From: an uncultured Bacteriovoracaceae bacterium
Lineage (GTDB): Bacteria > Bdellovibrionota > Bacteriovoracia > Bacteriovoracales > Bacteriovoracaceae
Direction of reading: 5' to 3'
Assembly: GCA_937931205.1 (NCBI GenBank)
Contig: CALHBF010000012.1
Coordinates: 43,895-107,894, forward strand
Length of the DNA: 64,000 nt
Shown here one piece after another: positions 27,673 to 37,123 of the stretch. The position numbers were made by a program, and so were the translations under genes. The stretch's first letter is position 1. The number at the start of each line of letters is the position of its first letter. The notes below the pieces were generated by a model that saw nothing but the letters and a program-made list of their open reading frames with translations, was not told the DNA's origin and ran no database searches.

Positions 27673-29064
27673 ATGAAAATGTTGTTCTTTCTTTTAGCAT
27701 TATTCATTTCTTATCAAAGCTTTGCCGCTTGCACGGCCGATGCTACTTTTAAAACATTTGCAACCAACAGCAATCTTTTTCGAGCTGATAATCCACACGC
27801 ATTGTTATCTCAATACTCTCAAGACACAGGAACGAGCTTAGATTGTTCTCTTGAAAAAACCCAAAGTCTCATTCCCCAGTTTGTTATTTCATCGAGAAAT
27901 GAAGGAAATGCGAAGGGATGTTTTGCCCTTCCGCCTAAGGCTAGTTGTCCCAAAGATTTGCGAGATGATATTTTTGGAAATATTTCTCTTCTTGATGAAT
28001 GGTCACTTTATTTAAAACAACACGACGGTATTCCGACGAGGTCTTTATGTCAGGAAAGTTTGGGGATCGCTCCTGAAGCAGAGAGATTAACGGGCGATAT
28101 TGCTGATATTCTAGCTGTGATGAATAAAATGCGAAGGCTTGAAGATGAGTTCAAACTTCAAGGAAAGGACTGCAATGAATCTCAGGTAGTAGATGTAAGC
28201 AGTCATTCGCAGTATCAAAAGTTTTTGAAAATTTATCAGAAAGGTGCGAAGGCCCAGTTAAGTGACTACTTAATGCTTTGGGATAAGAGCAATGAGAATA
28301 AGATTGAGAAGCCTTATTTTTTCTCATGCCAGAGTAATCCTTGGGGAGTCATCGATCGAGGTCAAATGGTTGATCGGACAAAGTATGTTGTCGATGAGTG
28401 CAAGCCTGATGTCTTGTATTCCTGGGGACCTCAATCAAAATTAAACAACATCAAAAAAAATCTTCCAACAAATGGCGAGTGGAGAGGGGACCCTAACGCT
28501 CGAGCAGACAGCGCTTCACTGGGTTTGTTTATGGCCCTCACTCCTGCACAGACTTTTGGTTATGGAGATGTCTTAGTACGGTTAAAGTTAAAAAGAGAAA
28601 CTCCTGTCGCTCTTTGGGGCTACCATGTGGCCGGCTCTACTGAAGATGAACGAATAGGGGTGAGAGCTCGCAATGGTGACTCATATGTTGATTATACACT
28701 CGACAAGGCCTCTTATATTGAAAGCTATAGCTATGGTACTCCAGAAATCTATGATGAACTGGTTCTTGATGTTCAGAGATTTATGAGTAAAAAAAGAGCT
28801 CAGGCCTACCCTACAGGTGCCGCTCTTTCGCGAGTGAGTAAGGCCAAGACATGGAAGGAATTAGAAGAGCGAGGAATAAAAAATCTAACAGGACACAATA
28901 TCGATAATTTTGATTTCTCGCAAAAAGAACTAGAAGATCGATTTAGAAAATTATTGGCAATGATCATCGAGAAGAAAGGTGCTGTTCATTTTCAGAAGGG
29001 GGTCTGCCAGAGTGTAAAGAAACACTACGAAACTGATAAACCCACCTACTTTAATCCGCGCTAA
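27673..29064 (+). CDS. Exported protein of unknown family, possibly ADP-ribosyltransferase-like
   Basis: 463 residues with a signal peptide (1-18, cut after SFA) and many Cys. The C-terminal half has the pattern LYSWGPQ, then SASLGLFMALTPAQTFGYGDVLVRLKL. This recalls the shape of ART/PARP-type folds (aromatic or R strand, lid, then a Y/F-G-D strand), but no catalytic set can be placed confidently. No Shine-Dalgarno sequence precedes the ATG; a sigma-28-like -10 box ends 7 nt before it. The gene ends at a bidirectional terminator. Confidence 0.7.
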   Translation: MKMLFFLLALFISYQSFAACTADATFKTFATNSNLFRADNPHALLSQYSQDTGTSLDCSLEKTQSLIPQFVISSRNEGNAKGCFALPPKASCPKDLRDDIFGNISLLDEWSLYLKQHDGIPTRSLCQESLGIAPEAERLTGDIADILAVMNKMRRLEDEFKLQGKDCNESQVVDVSSHSQYQKFLKIYQKGAKAQLSDYLMLWDKSNENKIEKPYFFSCQSNPWGVIDRGQMVDRTKYVVDECKPDVLYSWGPQSKLNNIKKNLPTNGEWRGDPNARADSASLGLFMALTPAQTFGYGDVLVRLKLKRETPVALWGYHVAGSTEDERIGVRARNGDSYVDYTLDKASYIESYSYGTPEIYDELVLDVQRFMSKKRAQAYPTGAALSRVSKAKTWKELEERGIKNLTGHNIDNFDFSQKELEDRFRKLLAMIIEKKGAVHFQKGVCQSVKKHYETDKPTYFNPR

Positions 29065-29068
29065 AATA

Positions 29069-29097
29069 AAAAAGGCCTCTCGTCGAGGCCCTTTTTA
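29069..29097. terminator. Bidirectional terminator between the exported protein gene and speA
   Basis: Stem GGCCTC (29074-29079)/GAGGCC (29085-29090) with loop TCGTC has a T run on the + strand right side and A-rich sequence on the left that becomes T6 on the minus strand. It serves both convergent genes. Confidence 0.9.
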
Positions 29098-31056
29098 TTA
29101 TTTTTCTTTTTTCAGATAAGTATAACTCTTAAGACAGTTTTCATAGAAGTCTGTCAGACCCACACCTTCACGCGGACGAATCTTTCCACGCTTCACTTGC
29201 GTATCAATGGCATACTTCACCGTCTGAGCAAGAGTCTCAGGGTTATATTGAAGAGTTGAAAGAACAGTTGAAGCCTTGTTCCCCATGATAACTTCTTCAA
29301 TGTAGAAATCTGTCGGATCATCATCGTCCATAAAGACGTGAACTTCATTCAAGCGGCCAAAACAGTTATGGTTATCACCCATAATATCTTGGTAAGCACC
29401 AGTCATGAAAAGACCAATATAGTAATCTTCATCTTTAACTAGCTTATGCATCGGCACAGTATTCGTCGGGCCATCAGCAGAAAGGAAGTTATCGATTTTT
29501 CCGTCAGAGTCACAAGTAATATCTACCAGCGTACAAAGTTCAGTCGGCTTCTCATTGAGCTTATGAATCGGCATTACTGGTAAAATCTGTCCAATGGCCC
29601 AAGTATCTGGGGCAGATTGGAAGATAGAGAAGTTACAAAGGTACTGATGCGCCATCTGAGATTTCAAGTGAAGAATCTCATCAGGAGCATATTCATCACG
29701 GCTGGCACTTCCAACAATCTTCTTACAGATTTGCCAGTAGAGAGTTTCTAGTTTTGCTCTCTCATCTAAAGTGAGGATACCAAGTTTAAAAGCAGAAATA
29801 GATTCTTCTTTTAGCTTAGTCGCATCGTTATAAACTTCTTGGTAGTTCTTCTCTGTAAGCTCAATTGAGAGATCTCTCATGTTAGTTACAAGAATATTCT
29901 CATTGATGATTTTGTCTGTATTGAAATTTGAAGCTTCACCAATTTCAAGAGCACCAAACACGTTTGTTACCATACAAGAGTGGTGAGCAGTAATCGCGCG
30001 CCCTGACTCAGAAACGATATTCGGATGTGGAACATCTTCCAGATCACAGATTTGCTTTAAGATATAAACAACATCAGCGCAGTAATCTTTGATTGTATAG
30101 TTAGTCGAAGATGCTGAGTTAGAGCGTGTTCCATCATAGTTAAGACCAACACCACCACCAACATCAAAGAACTCCAGCTTCGCACCTTCTTTCCAAAGTT
30201 TTGCGTAAATGCGAGCACCCTCATTAATTGAATCTTTGATCGTTCTGATATCAGGGATCTGAGAACCAATATGGAAGTGAAGAAGTTTTAAGCAATGAGC
30301 TTTATCAATCGACTTCATGTATTTTACGGCCTGAAGAATCTCAGTGATTGTTAGACCGAATTTAGCGTAGTCTCCACCTGAACTTGCCCATTTCCCTGAA
30401 GACTTCGTCGAAATCTTAGCACGAAGACCGATCATCGGCTCCACACCTATTTCTTGAGAAAGTTTCATAAGGTCAGTTAATTCAGAATATTTTTCAACAA
30501 CAACGATTACTTTACGTCCTAGCTGAATACCAAGAAGAGCAAGACGAAGAAGATCTTTATCTTTGTAACCGTTAACCACTGTTAATGAGTTATGGTTCAT
30601 ATTCATAGCAAGGGCCGCAATAAGCTCAGGCTTTGATCCAGCTTCTAGTCCGTAGTTAAACGGAGCTCCAGCATCGACGATCTCTTCTACTACTTCACGC
30701 ATCTGGTTTACCTTAATAGGGTAAACACCACAGTAAGAACCATTGAAGCGAGCTTCTTCAATTGTCTCTCTGAAAGTTTTATTAAGCATAGCAACTTGCG
30801 AGCGAAGAATATCATGGAAACGAATAACGGCAGGAAATTCGATTCCCTTACTTTTAATTTCTTCAACAACTTCCATCATGTTAATCATCGGACCTGCGGT
30901 CTTACGATTCGGACTCACACATAGGTCACCCTTATCACTAACTTGAAAGTAACCTTCACCCCAACGACTTACCTGATAGATCTCATCAGCATGCTGAGTA
31001 CTCCATTCAGTGATGGCATCTAGATTGTGGAAACGAATAGGTTGTTGTGTCTTCAA
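29098..31056 (-). CDS. speA: Biosynthetic arginine decarboxylase
   Basis: A PLP enzyme of the alanine-racemase-fold group, about 652 residues, the usual SpeA size. It converts arginine to agmatine for polyamine synthesis. The PLP lysine lies in CGVYPIKVNQM, the glycine-rich phosphate loop is FDVGGGVGLNYDG, and the C-terminal SADGPTNTVPMHKL region is standard. The start is best placed at TTG 31056: GGAGGA lies 7 nt upstream and the conserved N-terminus begins there. A GTG 14 codons earlier has no ribosome site. The gene has its own terminator at 29069-29097. Confidence 0.93.
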   Translation of the reverse strand: MKTQQPIRFHNLDAITEWSTQHADEIYQVSRWGEGYFQVSDKGDLCVSPNRKTAGPMINMMEVVEEIKSKGIEFPAVIRFHDILRSQVAMLNKTFRETIEEARFNGSYCGVYPIKVNQMREVVEEIVDAGAPFNYGLEAGSKPELIAALAMNMNHNSLTVVNGYKDKDLLRLALLGIQLGRKVIVVVEKYSELTDLMKLSQEIGVEPMIGLRAKISTKSSGKWASSGGDYAKFGLTITEILQAVKYMKSIDKAHCLKLLHFHIGSQIPDIRTIKDSINEGARIYAKLWKEGAKLEFFDVGGGVGLNYDGTRSNSASSTNYTIKDYCADVVYILKQICDLEDVPHPNIVSESGRAITAHHSCMVTNVFGALEIGEASNFNTDKIINENILVTNMRDLSIELTEKNYQEVYNDATKLKEESISAFKLGILTLDERAKLETLYWQICKKIVGSASRDEYAPDEILHLKSQMAHQYLCNFSIFQSAPDTWAIGQILPVMPIHKLNEKPTELCTLVDITCDSDGKIDNFLSADGPTNTVPMHKLVKDEDYYIGLFMTGAYQDIMGDNHNCFGRLNEVHVFMDDDDPTDFYIEEVIMGNKASTVLSTLQYNPETLAQTVKYAIDTQVKRGKIRPREGVGLTDFYENCLKSYTYLKKEK

Positions 31057-31172
31057 CTCGAAGTCCTCCAATATGGAAAATGAAAAATAAACCCGCACTA
31101 TAGTTTAAAAATCACAAGTTTCAAAAAGAATTTAGGGGGTGGATGAAAAAAAGATCAGGGGCCTTGGGCCCC

Positions 31173-32294
31173 TTAGATTTTGAGGATATTTTTGATCAAC
31201 AACCCAAGCTGGTTGATGGCCAGCTCATAGTAGAGGTTTTGGGGATAAAGATCGTCAAAAAAGGTTCTATTTTTGGTGTAGTCCCGATCGGTCAATTCCG
31301 CAAAGTCGAATAAAATGACTTGGTTATCTCGGGCCACAGCTCTAATGATGTTATTTTGCAGATGGGTGGCCCTCCAAGGCTGGCAATCATAGGCGGTGCT
31401 TTCCACCAAAGATTTCACAGCTTCCTGGGTGTTACCGAGCCTGCGGGCAATTTGGCCGTGGATGTAGCGCAGTTGAGCATTCCCCACATGTTTGGTGATT
31501 AACTTACTTGATAGGGCATAAGCCTTTTTGGCATCATTTTTTCGCAAAAGATCCTTGAGCGTTCGAATATCTTTTTCAACTTCAATATTGGAAGAGATAG
31601 AGCAAATTTTCTTCGGAGGAGTGTCCAAATTGATCGGGGTCGTTGTCAAAATAAGAAGTGAGTTTCGGTCCTTGCTCATTTTAACCAGCTCTTGCAGATG
31701 TTCACGATAAAGCAGCAGCTCCGTGTCCAGTGAGATCAGGTAATTTTCTTCACTCATCTTTTCCATTAACTGAGGCGTTTTAGGTAAATGGATCTTCTTT
31801 ACGGGCTCGTAAACAATGCGCGATAGCCAAGGGAAAAGAATAATAAGTGTCTGAATTTTTTCATCAGCAAAGCGCTCAAAATTGGTTTTGATTTTTGGCG
31901 ACTCATTTAGGTCAAACTTCTTCTCCCAGAACTCCTGACTTCCTCCGTGATAGATCAGAATTTGCGGCCATTTTTGAATCGTCCGCAAGTCTTCAAGTGT
32001 GCGGTGAATTCCGAAATTATTTTTGGCCAGCGACTGGATTTTAATCTTGTTGTCGATATTGGCAGAGATCACTTCTATTAATTCTCGATTAAATCGGGCC
32101 AGTCGCTCGCCCATCCGGTCACCTACCAAAAGAATAGGGGCCTCTACCTTATATTCAGCACTTTTTTGCTCAAACTTATAAGGAAAAGGGACAATAGTCT
32201 CCTCATTGGCCTCAAAACGCTGAAATATCAGGGCGGAGAGTCCAAGAAGGCCTGCCGTAAGCAGGATCACAATTAAAGAGAGTACTTTTTTCAT
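31173..32294 (-). CDS. Membrane-anchored SGNH-like protein
   Basis: 373 residues with one N-terminal transmembrane anchor (VLSLIVILLTAGLLGLSALIF), so the bulk is periplasmic. ILLVGDRMGERLA resembles the GDS block of SGNH hydrolases, with Asp in place of the usual Ser neighbour, and ILIYHGGSQEFW resembles block III. The last block FFDDLYPQNLYYELAINQLG is like the DxxH block, with the His position as Asn. The catalytic residues therefore look altered, and a TPR-like helical stretch (NAQLRYIHGQIARRLGNTQEA) is inserted. An acetyl-group-handling or polysaccharide role is possible. Confidence 0.6.
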   Translation of the reverse strand: MKKVLSLIVILLTAGLLGLSALIFQRFEANEETIVPFPYKFEQKSAEYKVEAPILLVGDRMGERLARFNRELIEVISANIDNKIKIQSLAKNNFGIHRTLEDLRTIQKWPQILIYHGGSQEFWEKKFDLNESPKIKTNFERFADEKIQTLIILFPWLSRIVYEPVKKIHLPKTPQLMEKMSEENYLISLDTELLLYREHLQELVKMSKDRNSLLILTTTPINLDTPPKKICSISSNIEVEKDIRTLKDLLRKNDAKKAYALSSKLITKHVGNAQLRYIHGQIARRLGNTQEAVKSLVESTAYDCQPWRATHLQNNIIRAVARDNQVILFDFAELTDRDYTKNRTFFDDLYPQNLYYELAINQLGLLIKNILKI

Positions 32295-32351
32295 AGGAGT
32301 AGTTTATCAAATGCTCTAATTTTGGTAAACCAAGTCCCCTAGGAGTCAAAT

Positions 32352-33557
32352 ATGTCTAGTTTTATGCCTGAGATTCTGGCACCTGCCGGAAGTTTAGATA
32401 AGTTGAAGGTCGCCGTCCTTTATGGGGCCAATGCCGTTTATGTTGGTGGGCAAAAGTTCGGTCTGCGAACGGCCGCAGAAAATTTCACAACTGATGAATT
32501 AAGAGAAGGGGTGATTTTCGCTCACGCTCGTGGTGCCAAGGTTTACGTGGTTCTGAATTCATTTCTTCACGATAAAGACTTAACTGAGTTACCAGAATTT
32601 GTAGAGTTTCTGGATAAAATTAAAGTCGATGCAGTTATCGTATCTGATTTAGGAGTGGTGAGAACAGTACGGAAACACTCTTCTATTGATGTTCATGTCT
32701 CTACCCAAGCTTCTACCTTAAATGTTGAAGCTGCAAAACTTTGGAAAAATATGGGAGCTACCCGTATTGTGTTAGGCCGTGAAGTTTCAGTTAAAGAGGC
32801 CGGAAAGATTAAGCGTGAAGCAGGCATTGAGATCGAGATGTTTATTCATGGATCAATGTGTATGGCCTACTCTGGTAACTGCGTGATCTCAAACTTCACT
32901 CAAGGTCGTGATTCAAATCGTGGTGGTTGCGCTCATTCATGTCGTTTTGAATATTCTCTGGATATGGGCCTTGATACCAAAGAAAAAAGAAAGGCTTACT
33001 TCATGAGTTCCAAAGACCTTGAAGGTATTCGTGTTCTTCCTGAGTTTATTAAAGAAGAAATTGATTCTCTTAAAATTGAAGGACGTATGAAGAGTCATCT
33101 TTATGCGGGAACAATGAGCAAGGTTTATTCTGAAGCTCTCAATTACTATAAAGATCACGGAGATTTTCTCTCTGAGAAATTACTGAGCTGGGAAGAAGAA
33201 CTTGGGAAAGTGAGCCATCGTGCCTACACTGAAGCAAGTCTAGTGGAACCGGCCGGAGCTGATTCAATATTCAATGAGAGAGAGAATAACACTGATAATG
33301 AGTGGCAGATGGTGGGAACAGTTGTTGAGGCCAATGCGAAAAGTGGAATTATCATTGAAGTCAGAAATGCTTTTAATCAAGGTGACTATATTGAGGTCAT
33401 TCCTTTTGAGGGAGCAGCTTTTGCTCTTAATACTCAGGAGATGATGGACTTGAGTCTCGCTCCTGTGATTCGTACCAGACCTTCAACATTAGTGCGCCTG
33501 CCATATCAAGCGAACGTGACGGTTCACAACTTAGTTCGTGCTAGAGGTACTAAATGA
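32352..33557 (+). CDS. trhP: U32-family tRNA hydroxylation protein, TrhP/YegQ type
   Basis: 401 residues, a one-barrel U32 protein close to YegQ/TrhP, which acts with prephenate to hydroxylate U34 (ho5U) in tRNA. The four Fe-S Cys are seen in FIHGSMCMAYSGNC and RGGCAHSCR (about residues 176-207), and a C-terminal beta-barrel domain follows KIEGRMKS. AGGAG precedes ATG 32352. The next gene, a Cys-less relative, overlaps by 4 nt (ATGA), suggesting a heteromeric pair. Confidence 0.9.
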   Translation: MSSFMPEILAPAGSLDKLKVAVLYGANAVYVGGQKFGLRTAAENFTTDELREGVIFAHARGAKVYVVLNSFLHDKDLTELPEFVEFLDKIKVDAVIVSDLGVVRTVRKHSSIDVHVSTQASTLNVEAAKLWKNMGATRIVLGREVSVKEAGKIKREAGIEIEMFIHGSMCMAYSGNCVISNFTQGRDSNRGGCAHSCRFEYSLDMGLDTKEKRKAYFMSSKDLEGIRVLPEFIKEEIDSLKIEGRMKSHLYAGTMSKVYSEALNYYKDHGDFLSEKLLSWEEELGKVSHRAYTEASLVEPAGADSIFNERENNTDNEWQMVGTVVEANAKSGIIIEVRNAFNQGDYIEVIPFEGAAFALNTQEMMDLSLAPVIRTRPSTLVRLPYQANVTVHNLVRARGTK

Positions 33558-34669
33558 AATATGTAAGCTTTGCTACTTCTATTCATGATCTAGGAATTCT
33601 AAAAGAAGAAAATCACGATGAAGTGATTCTTGGCCATCGCGATTTTTCTCGTTTTGGAAAACTTGATGATCTACAGTTTATAGAACTAGCTGCTCAGGCC
33701 AAAAAACTCGGAATGAGAGTGGTTTTTGAGTGGGATATTCTTATGATTGAGAATGTTTTTGCTCATCTGATCACTTGTATTGAAAAGTTTCAAGGTCACT
33801 TTGATGTGCTTCGTGTGCAAGATCCCGGAGCACTTGAATGGAGTTTAAAGAATACACAGGTTCCTGTGCAGTTTATTGCTGAGAACGCCAATAGAAATCT
33901 TGAAGCTCTTAACGGCTGGTGTGAATACATTGGAGATCGTCTTGATCGTCTGGTTCTCTCTATTGAGTTATCACGCAACACTCTAGCTGAATTTGTGTCT
34001 ACTCTTAAAGTTCCTTGTGAACTTCTCGGTTTTGGCCGCATCCTTTTATTTTATACTCCAAGAAATCTTCTCTCCGGTTTAAATGGGGGAGAAAAGTTTC
34101 GTTTTAATGATGAAATTTCAGCTCTTGGCGAGAGCGAGGAATCACCTCACAAAGGCTTTCCGATTGTTGAGAATAAACACGGAACTTTTATGTTTCACAT
34201 AAAAGAATTTTGTCTTTTAGAGTTTCGCCAAGAACTAGCTAATCTCGGTCTTTCGCATTTCCGTATTGATCTGCGCTGGGAAGGATTAAACTTCATTAAG
34301 GATCTGGATAATTTAAAAGAAATCTATCCTCAGGATTTAATGAGAGGCTTCTTTCTAGTGAATAAAACCGACGTTCTTTTTCCTAAGCTAAAAAACTCTC
34401 GTCTGCAAAAGCGTGAAGGTAATTATTTAGGAGAAGTGATTGAAGCTGAGAAATCAAAGCACCTGGCCATCTTAGTGAAGCATACTGAAGGAATTCGTCC
34501 TGGTCAGAATATTAAAATTCTTCACCCGAAAGGTGAGGAGTTTGAAGTTAAAATTCATTGGTTAAAAGATTCGAGTCTGACAGAAGTTGAGCACATTGGA
34601 CAAAACCAGCTTGCACTCATTCCTTATGTGGGAGGAGTGTGGGTTAAGTCGCAACTCTTTATTCAGTAA
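33554..34669 (+). CDS. Degenerate U32-like partner protein lacking the Fe-S cysteines
   Basis: 371 residues with U32-barrel-like strands: VRVQDPGALEW, VQFIAENANRNLEALNGW, and CELLGFGRILLFYTPRNLLSG where U32 proteins have the HG..C.aySG segment. The Cys cluster is absent at that place. The C-terminal part (YLGEVIEAEKSKHLAILVKHTEGIRPGQNIKIL) resembles the beta-barrel tail of TrhP. Coupled translation with trhP (4-nt overlap) suggests a subunit, as UbiU and UbiV pair, but with no cluster of its own. The stop overlaps the facing methyltransferase gene by 11 bp. Confidence 0.7.
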   Translation: MKYVSFATSIHDLGILKEENHDEVILGHRDFSRFGKLDDLQFIELAAQAKKLGMRVVFEWDILMIENVFAHLITCIEKFQGHFDVLRVQDPGALEWSLKNTQVPVQFIAENANRNLEALNGWCEYIGDRLDRLVLSIELSRNTLAEFVSTLKVPCELLGFGRILLFYTPRNLLSGLNGGEKFRFNDEISALGESEESPHKGFPIVENKHGTFMFHIKEFCLLEFRQELANLGLSHFRIDLRWEGLNFIKDLDNLKEIYPQDLMRGFFLVNKTDVLFPKLKNSRLQKREGNYLGEVIEAEKSKHLAILVKHTEGIRPGQNIKILHPKGEEFEVKIHWLKDSSLTEVEHIGQNQLALIPYVGGVWVKSQLFIQ

Positions 34670-35741
34670 TTTTCTCCCAAGTCATAAATGAGACTGCAAG
34701 GCCCCCGTTTCTGAAGCGTCTTTTTCCAAGAAGACGATAAGAGGCCGGGGCCTTAAAAATTTCTTCCATATCTGTCGGAACTAGCCATCCCAGTCTTGAA
34801 GGTTTTAGAGTGAAAAGATGCTCTAGTGTGTCTTTAAGAAAGTGTCCGCGCTTTCCTTGAATTTTAATTCGCTCACCGTAAGGGGGGTTGCAAATAATAA
34901 TCGAGGGAGAATTGATTTGATAATCAGCTAGAAGTGAGTCGTGTGTCTTAATGAAAGGGAAGTTCAATTTAGCGACTAAGGCTTCATTGATCTCATGACC
35001 GATCATTTCTTTGATCGGTAATTTCTTATCAAGTTTTGGAACTGGGTAGTGCTTACCTTTAAATAATGGATTCTCACTAAAAGAGAATGTTCTTTTTCCC
35101 GCAAGATAAAAATCCTGTGCTTCGTATAGGAAAGTCCCAGAACCGCACATCGGATCAAAAAGAGTTATCTCTTGTTTGATACCTTGGAAAATATCAAAAA
35201 TCAGTGCACTGGCAATCGTTTCACGCAAAGGGGCTTCACCCTTTATAATCCCTAATCCTCTCTTATAAAGAGCTTCTCCCGAGAGATCCACACTTAAAGT
35301 AAGAAGATCATCGTTAAGACGAATATAAAAAGTTTGAGGAGAGTAGTTCTTCTTTTGCCAATCAAGGCTTAAGGGTTGTTTCTCTAAATGAAGACTCACG
35401 GCCAGGCGAGCGATTTCTTCAATGCGACCGGTGTGAAGGAGGCGTGATTTACTCGCCGAGATTTCAAACTCAGGTTCTGGGTGTGAGAGAAATTCATTCC
35501 ATTTTAAGGCGGAGAGTTTATTTAAGAGCTTTGGGAAATCTCTGACTTTAAATTCAGTAATTCGCAAGAGGATACGGGTAGGAATTTTTAAAAGTTTATG
35601 AGCATTAAAGATCCATTGGTGATCAACTTCGGCAAGTATTCCCCCTTTCACCGTTTCAAATTCGGCCAGCGGACACTTCTCTTTAATTTCTTCAGATGCC
35701 AGATCTTCAAGACCTGGATTGATCACAATAAAAATTCTCAT
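34659..35741 (-). CDS. THUMP-domain rRNA methyltransferase, RlmL/YcbY-like
   Basis: About 360 residues. The N-terminal THUMP region (FIVINPGLEDLASEEIK onward) and a Rossmann methyltransferase with FDPMCGSGTFLYEA (motif I) and CNPPYGERIK (motif IV NPPY) identify an N2-guanine RNA methyltransferase of the RlmL-N type. It lacks the second methyltransferase domain of E. coli RlmKL. ATG 35741 fits the fold start; a TTG 10 codons upstream is open but less likely. It converges on the U32-like gene with an 11-bp overlap. Confidence 0.85.
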   Translation of the reverse strand: MRIFIVINPGLEDLASEEIKEKCPLAEFETVKGGILAEVDHQWIFNAHKLLKIPTRILLRITEFKVRDFPKLLNKLSALKWNEFLSHPEPEFEISASKSRLLHTGRIEEIARLAVSLHLEKQPLSLDWQKKNYSPQTFYIRLNDDLLTLSVDLSGEALYKRGLGIIKGEAPLRETIASALIFDIFQGIKQEITLFDPMCGSGTFLYEAQDFYLAGKRTFSFSENPLFKGKHYPVPKLDKKLPIKEMIGHEINEALVAKLNFPFIKTHDSLLADYQINSPSIIICNPPYGERIKIQGKRGHFLKDTLEHLFTLKPSRLGWLVPTDMEEIFKAPASYRLLGKRRFRNGGLAVSFMTWEKITE

Positions 35742-35799
35742 TTTGGGATTATGCCTCAAAAACGTGGGCAAGTCAGGCGAAAACAGATAAGCTTATCAC

Positions 35800-36339
35800 A
35801 TGCAATTCTTTTTAAAAAAACATGCTCCATCGGTGGCCTGCCACTTAGTCAAAGCTGATCTGGAAGTTTCAGGTCGCTCTTTAAATATCCATTTTACCGT
35901 CTCAAAACGAGATAATTCTGAGTACTGCGCCAATCCTGAGTTTGGCGAAGATTATGCGAAGAATTGGGGCCTATGGGAAACAGATGTTGTTGAAGCCTTT
36001 ATTCAATTGCGAAAGACTGAGGATGATGTTTCTGCCCCTTATTTAGAAGTTCAACTCTCACCTCTTAATCAACCTTTTGCTTTAGTGATAAAAAAACCAA
36101 GACAAGAATTTGATTACCCAAAGAATTTAGATTTCACTCATTCAGTGGATGGAGAAGAAAGAACTTGGAGATCAAAGCTTCAAGTCACTCTTCCAGAGGA
36201 AATTCAAGGGAATTTTCTGTTTGTAGGTCTTCATGCTTGTCTGGGAATGGGTGAGCGTGAGTTTTTTGCTCTTAATCCAAATCCTGAAGACAGGCCGGAC
36301 TTTCATCGCCCTGAACTTTTTGTGAAGATGGAGATGTAA
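35800..36339 (+). CDS. DOMON/CBM9-like beta-sandwich protein
   Basis: 179 residues, no signal peptide. The pattern GLWETDVVEAFIQL and the final FHRPELF resemble cytoplasmic DOMON/CBM9-like proteins, which form a ligand-binding beta sandwich. The ligand is unknown. The stop and the start of the next gene share one base (TAATG), so it is cotranslated with the RsmI-like methylase. Confidence 0.6.
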   Translation: MQFFLKKHAPSVACHLVKADLEVSGRSLNIHFTVSKRDNSEYCANPEFGEDYAKNWGLWETDVVEAFIQLRKTEDDVSAPYLEVQLSPLNQPFALVIKKPRQEFDYPKNLDFTHSVDGEERTWRSKLQVTLPEEIQGNFLFVGLHACLGMGEREFFALNPNPEDRPDFHRPELFVKMEM

Positions 36340-37037
36340 TGGGAAAGCTGGTTTTAGTTCCAACTCCTATTCACGAAGCACTTCCTCTTGAACCGATTGC
36401 TCTTGAGCAGCTAAAGCTCAGGGCCCTGGAAGAAGATGTTCTCATTTTAGTGGAAGAGCATAAAGTTGGTCGCCAGCGTTGGCTCGCTTGGGGACTGCCA
36501 AGAGAGGCCATTGAAAAGTTTATCGTCTTTAACGAACACACTCATAAAGAAGTCACCAAAGAAATCATCGAAAAACTCAAAAGTCCAAAAGGTACGGCAT
36601 ACCTTTTGTCTGATTGTGGATTACCGGCATTCTGTGATCCGGGACAGAACCTTGTAGATCTTTGTCATAAAAATCATATCCAAGTGACGGCCACGCCTTT
36701 TCCTAATTCCATTGCACTGGCCATTGCTCTTAGTGGTTTTTCTCATGACCGTTTTATGTTTTGTGGATTTGTACCCCAAAAAAATCCAGAGAGAATGGAG
36801 TGGCTTAAAAAAGAATGGAAGCGTCCTGAAACTCTGATCCTCATGGAAACACCCTATCGTTTAAAAAAGTTTTTAGAAGAGCTTAATGAATTGGGTGGGA
36901 ATCGGGAAATCTTCCTTGGAATGGATCTGGGAGCTCCTAGTGAGTGCTTGATTCGTGGTAAGGCTTCTTGGCTTGTTAACCATGCAGAAACACAAGGGAA
37001 GAGAGAATTTGTGATGGTGGTAAGTCCTCTAAAATAA
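36339..37037 (+). CDS. RsmI-like SAM-dependent tetrapyrrole-methylase-fold protein
   Basis: 232 residues of the SAM methylase fold used by RsmI and tetrapyrrole methylases. LVLVPTPIHEALPLEPIA, LSDCGLPAFCDPGQNLVDLC and PFPNSIALAIALSGFSHDRFMFCGFVP replace the RsmI blocks (GTPIGN, SDAGTP, PGPSA) with divergent versions. True RsmI 2'-O-methylates C1402 of 16S rRNA; this paralogue may have another RNA or small-molecule target. It lies just upstream of the mevalonate operon, with an 86-bp gap. Confidence 0.8.
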   Translation: MGKLVLVPTPIHEALPLEPIALEQLKLRALEEDVLILVEEHKVGRQRWLAWGLPREAIEKFIVFNEHTHKEVTKEIIEKLKSPKGTAYLLSDCGLPAFCDPGQNLVDLCHKNHIQVTATPFPNSIALAIALSGFSHDRFMFCGFVPQKNPERMEWLKKEWKRPETLILMETPYRLKKFLEELNELGGNREIFLGMDLGAPSECLIRGKASWLVNHAETQGKREFVMVVSPLK

Positions 37038-37123
37038 AGGACTTAGTAAGGTTTATAGGTTTTTTCTCATAAATGCATTCGCTTCATGACTTTTTAGGCC
37101 AGCTCTGATAATGATGTGAGTCT

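Noticed and set aside
37083..37112. TTCATG-N18-GATAAT as a promoter for the mevalonate operon
   Set aside because: Transcription would start about 5 nt before the ATG, and the -35 box is poor; not strong enough to list.
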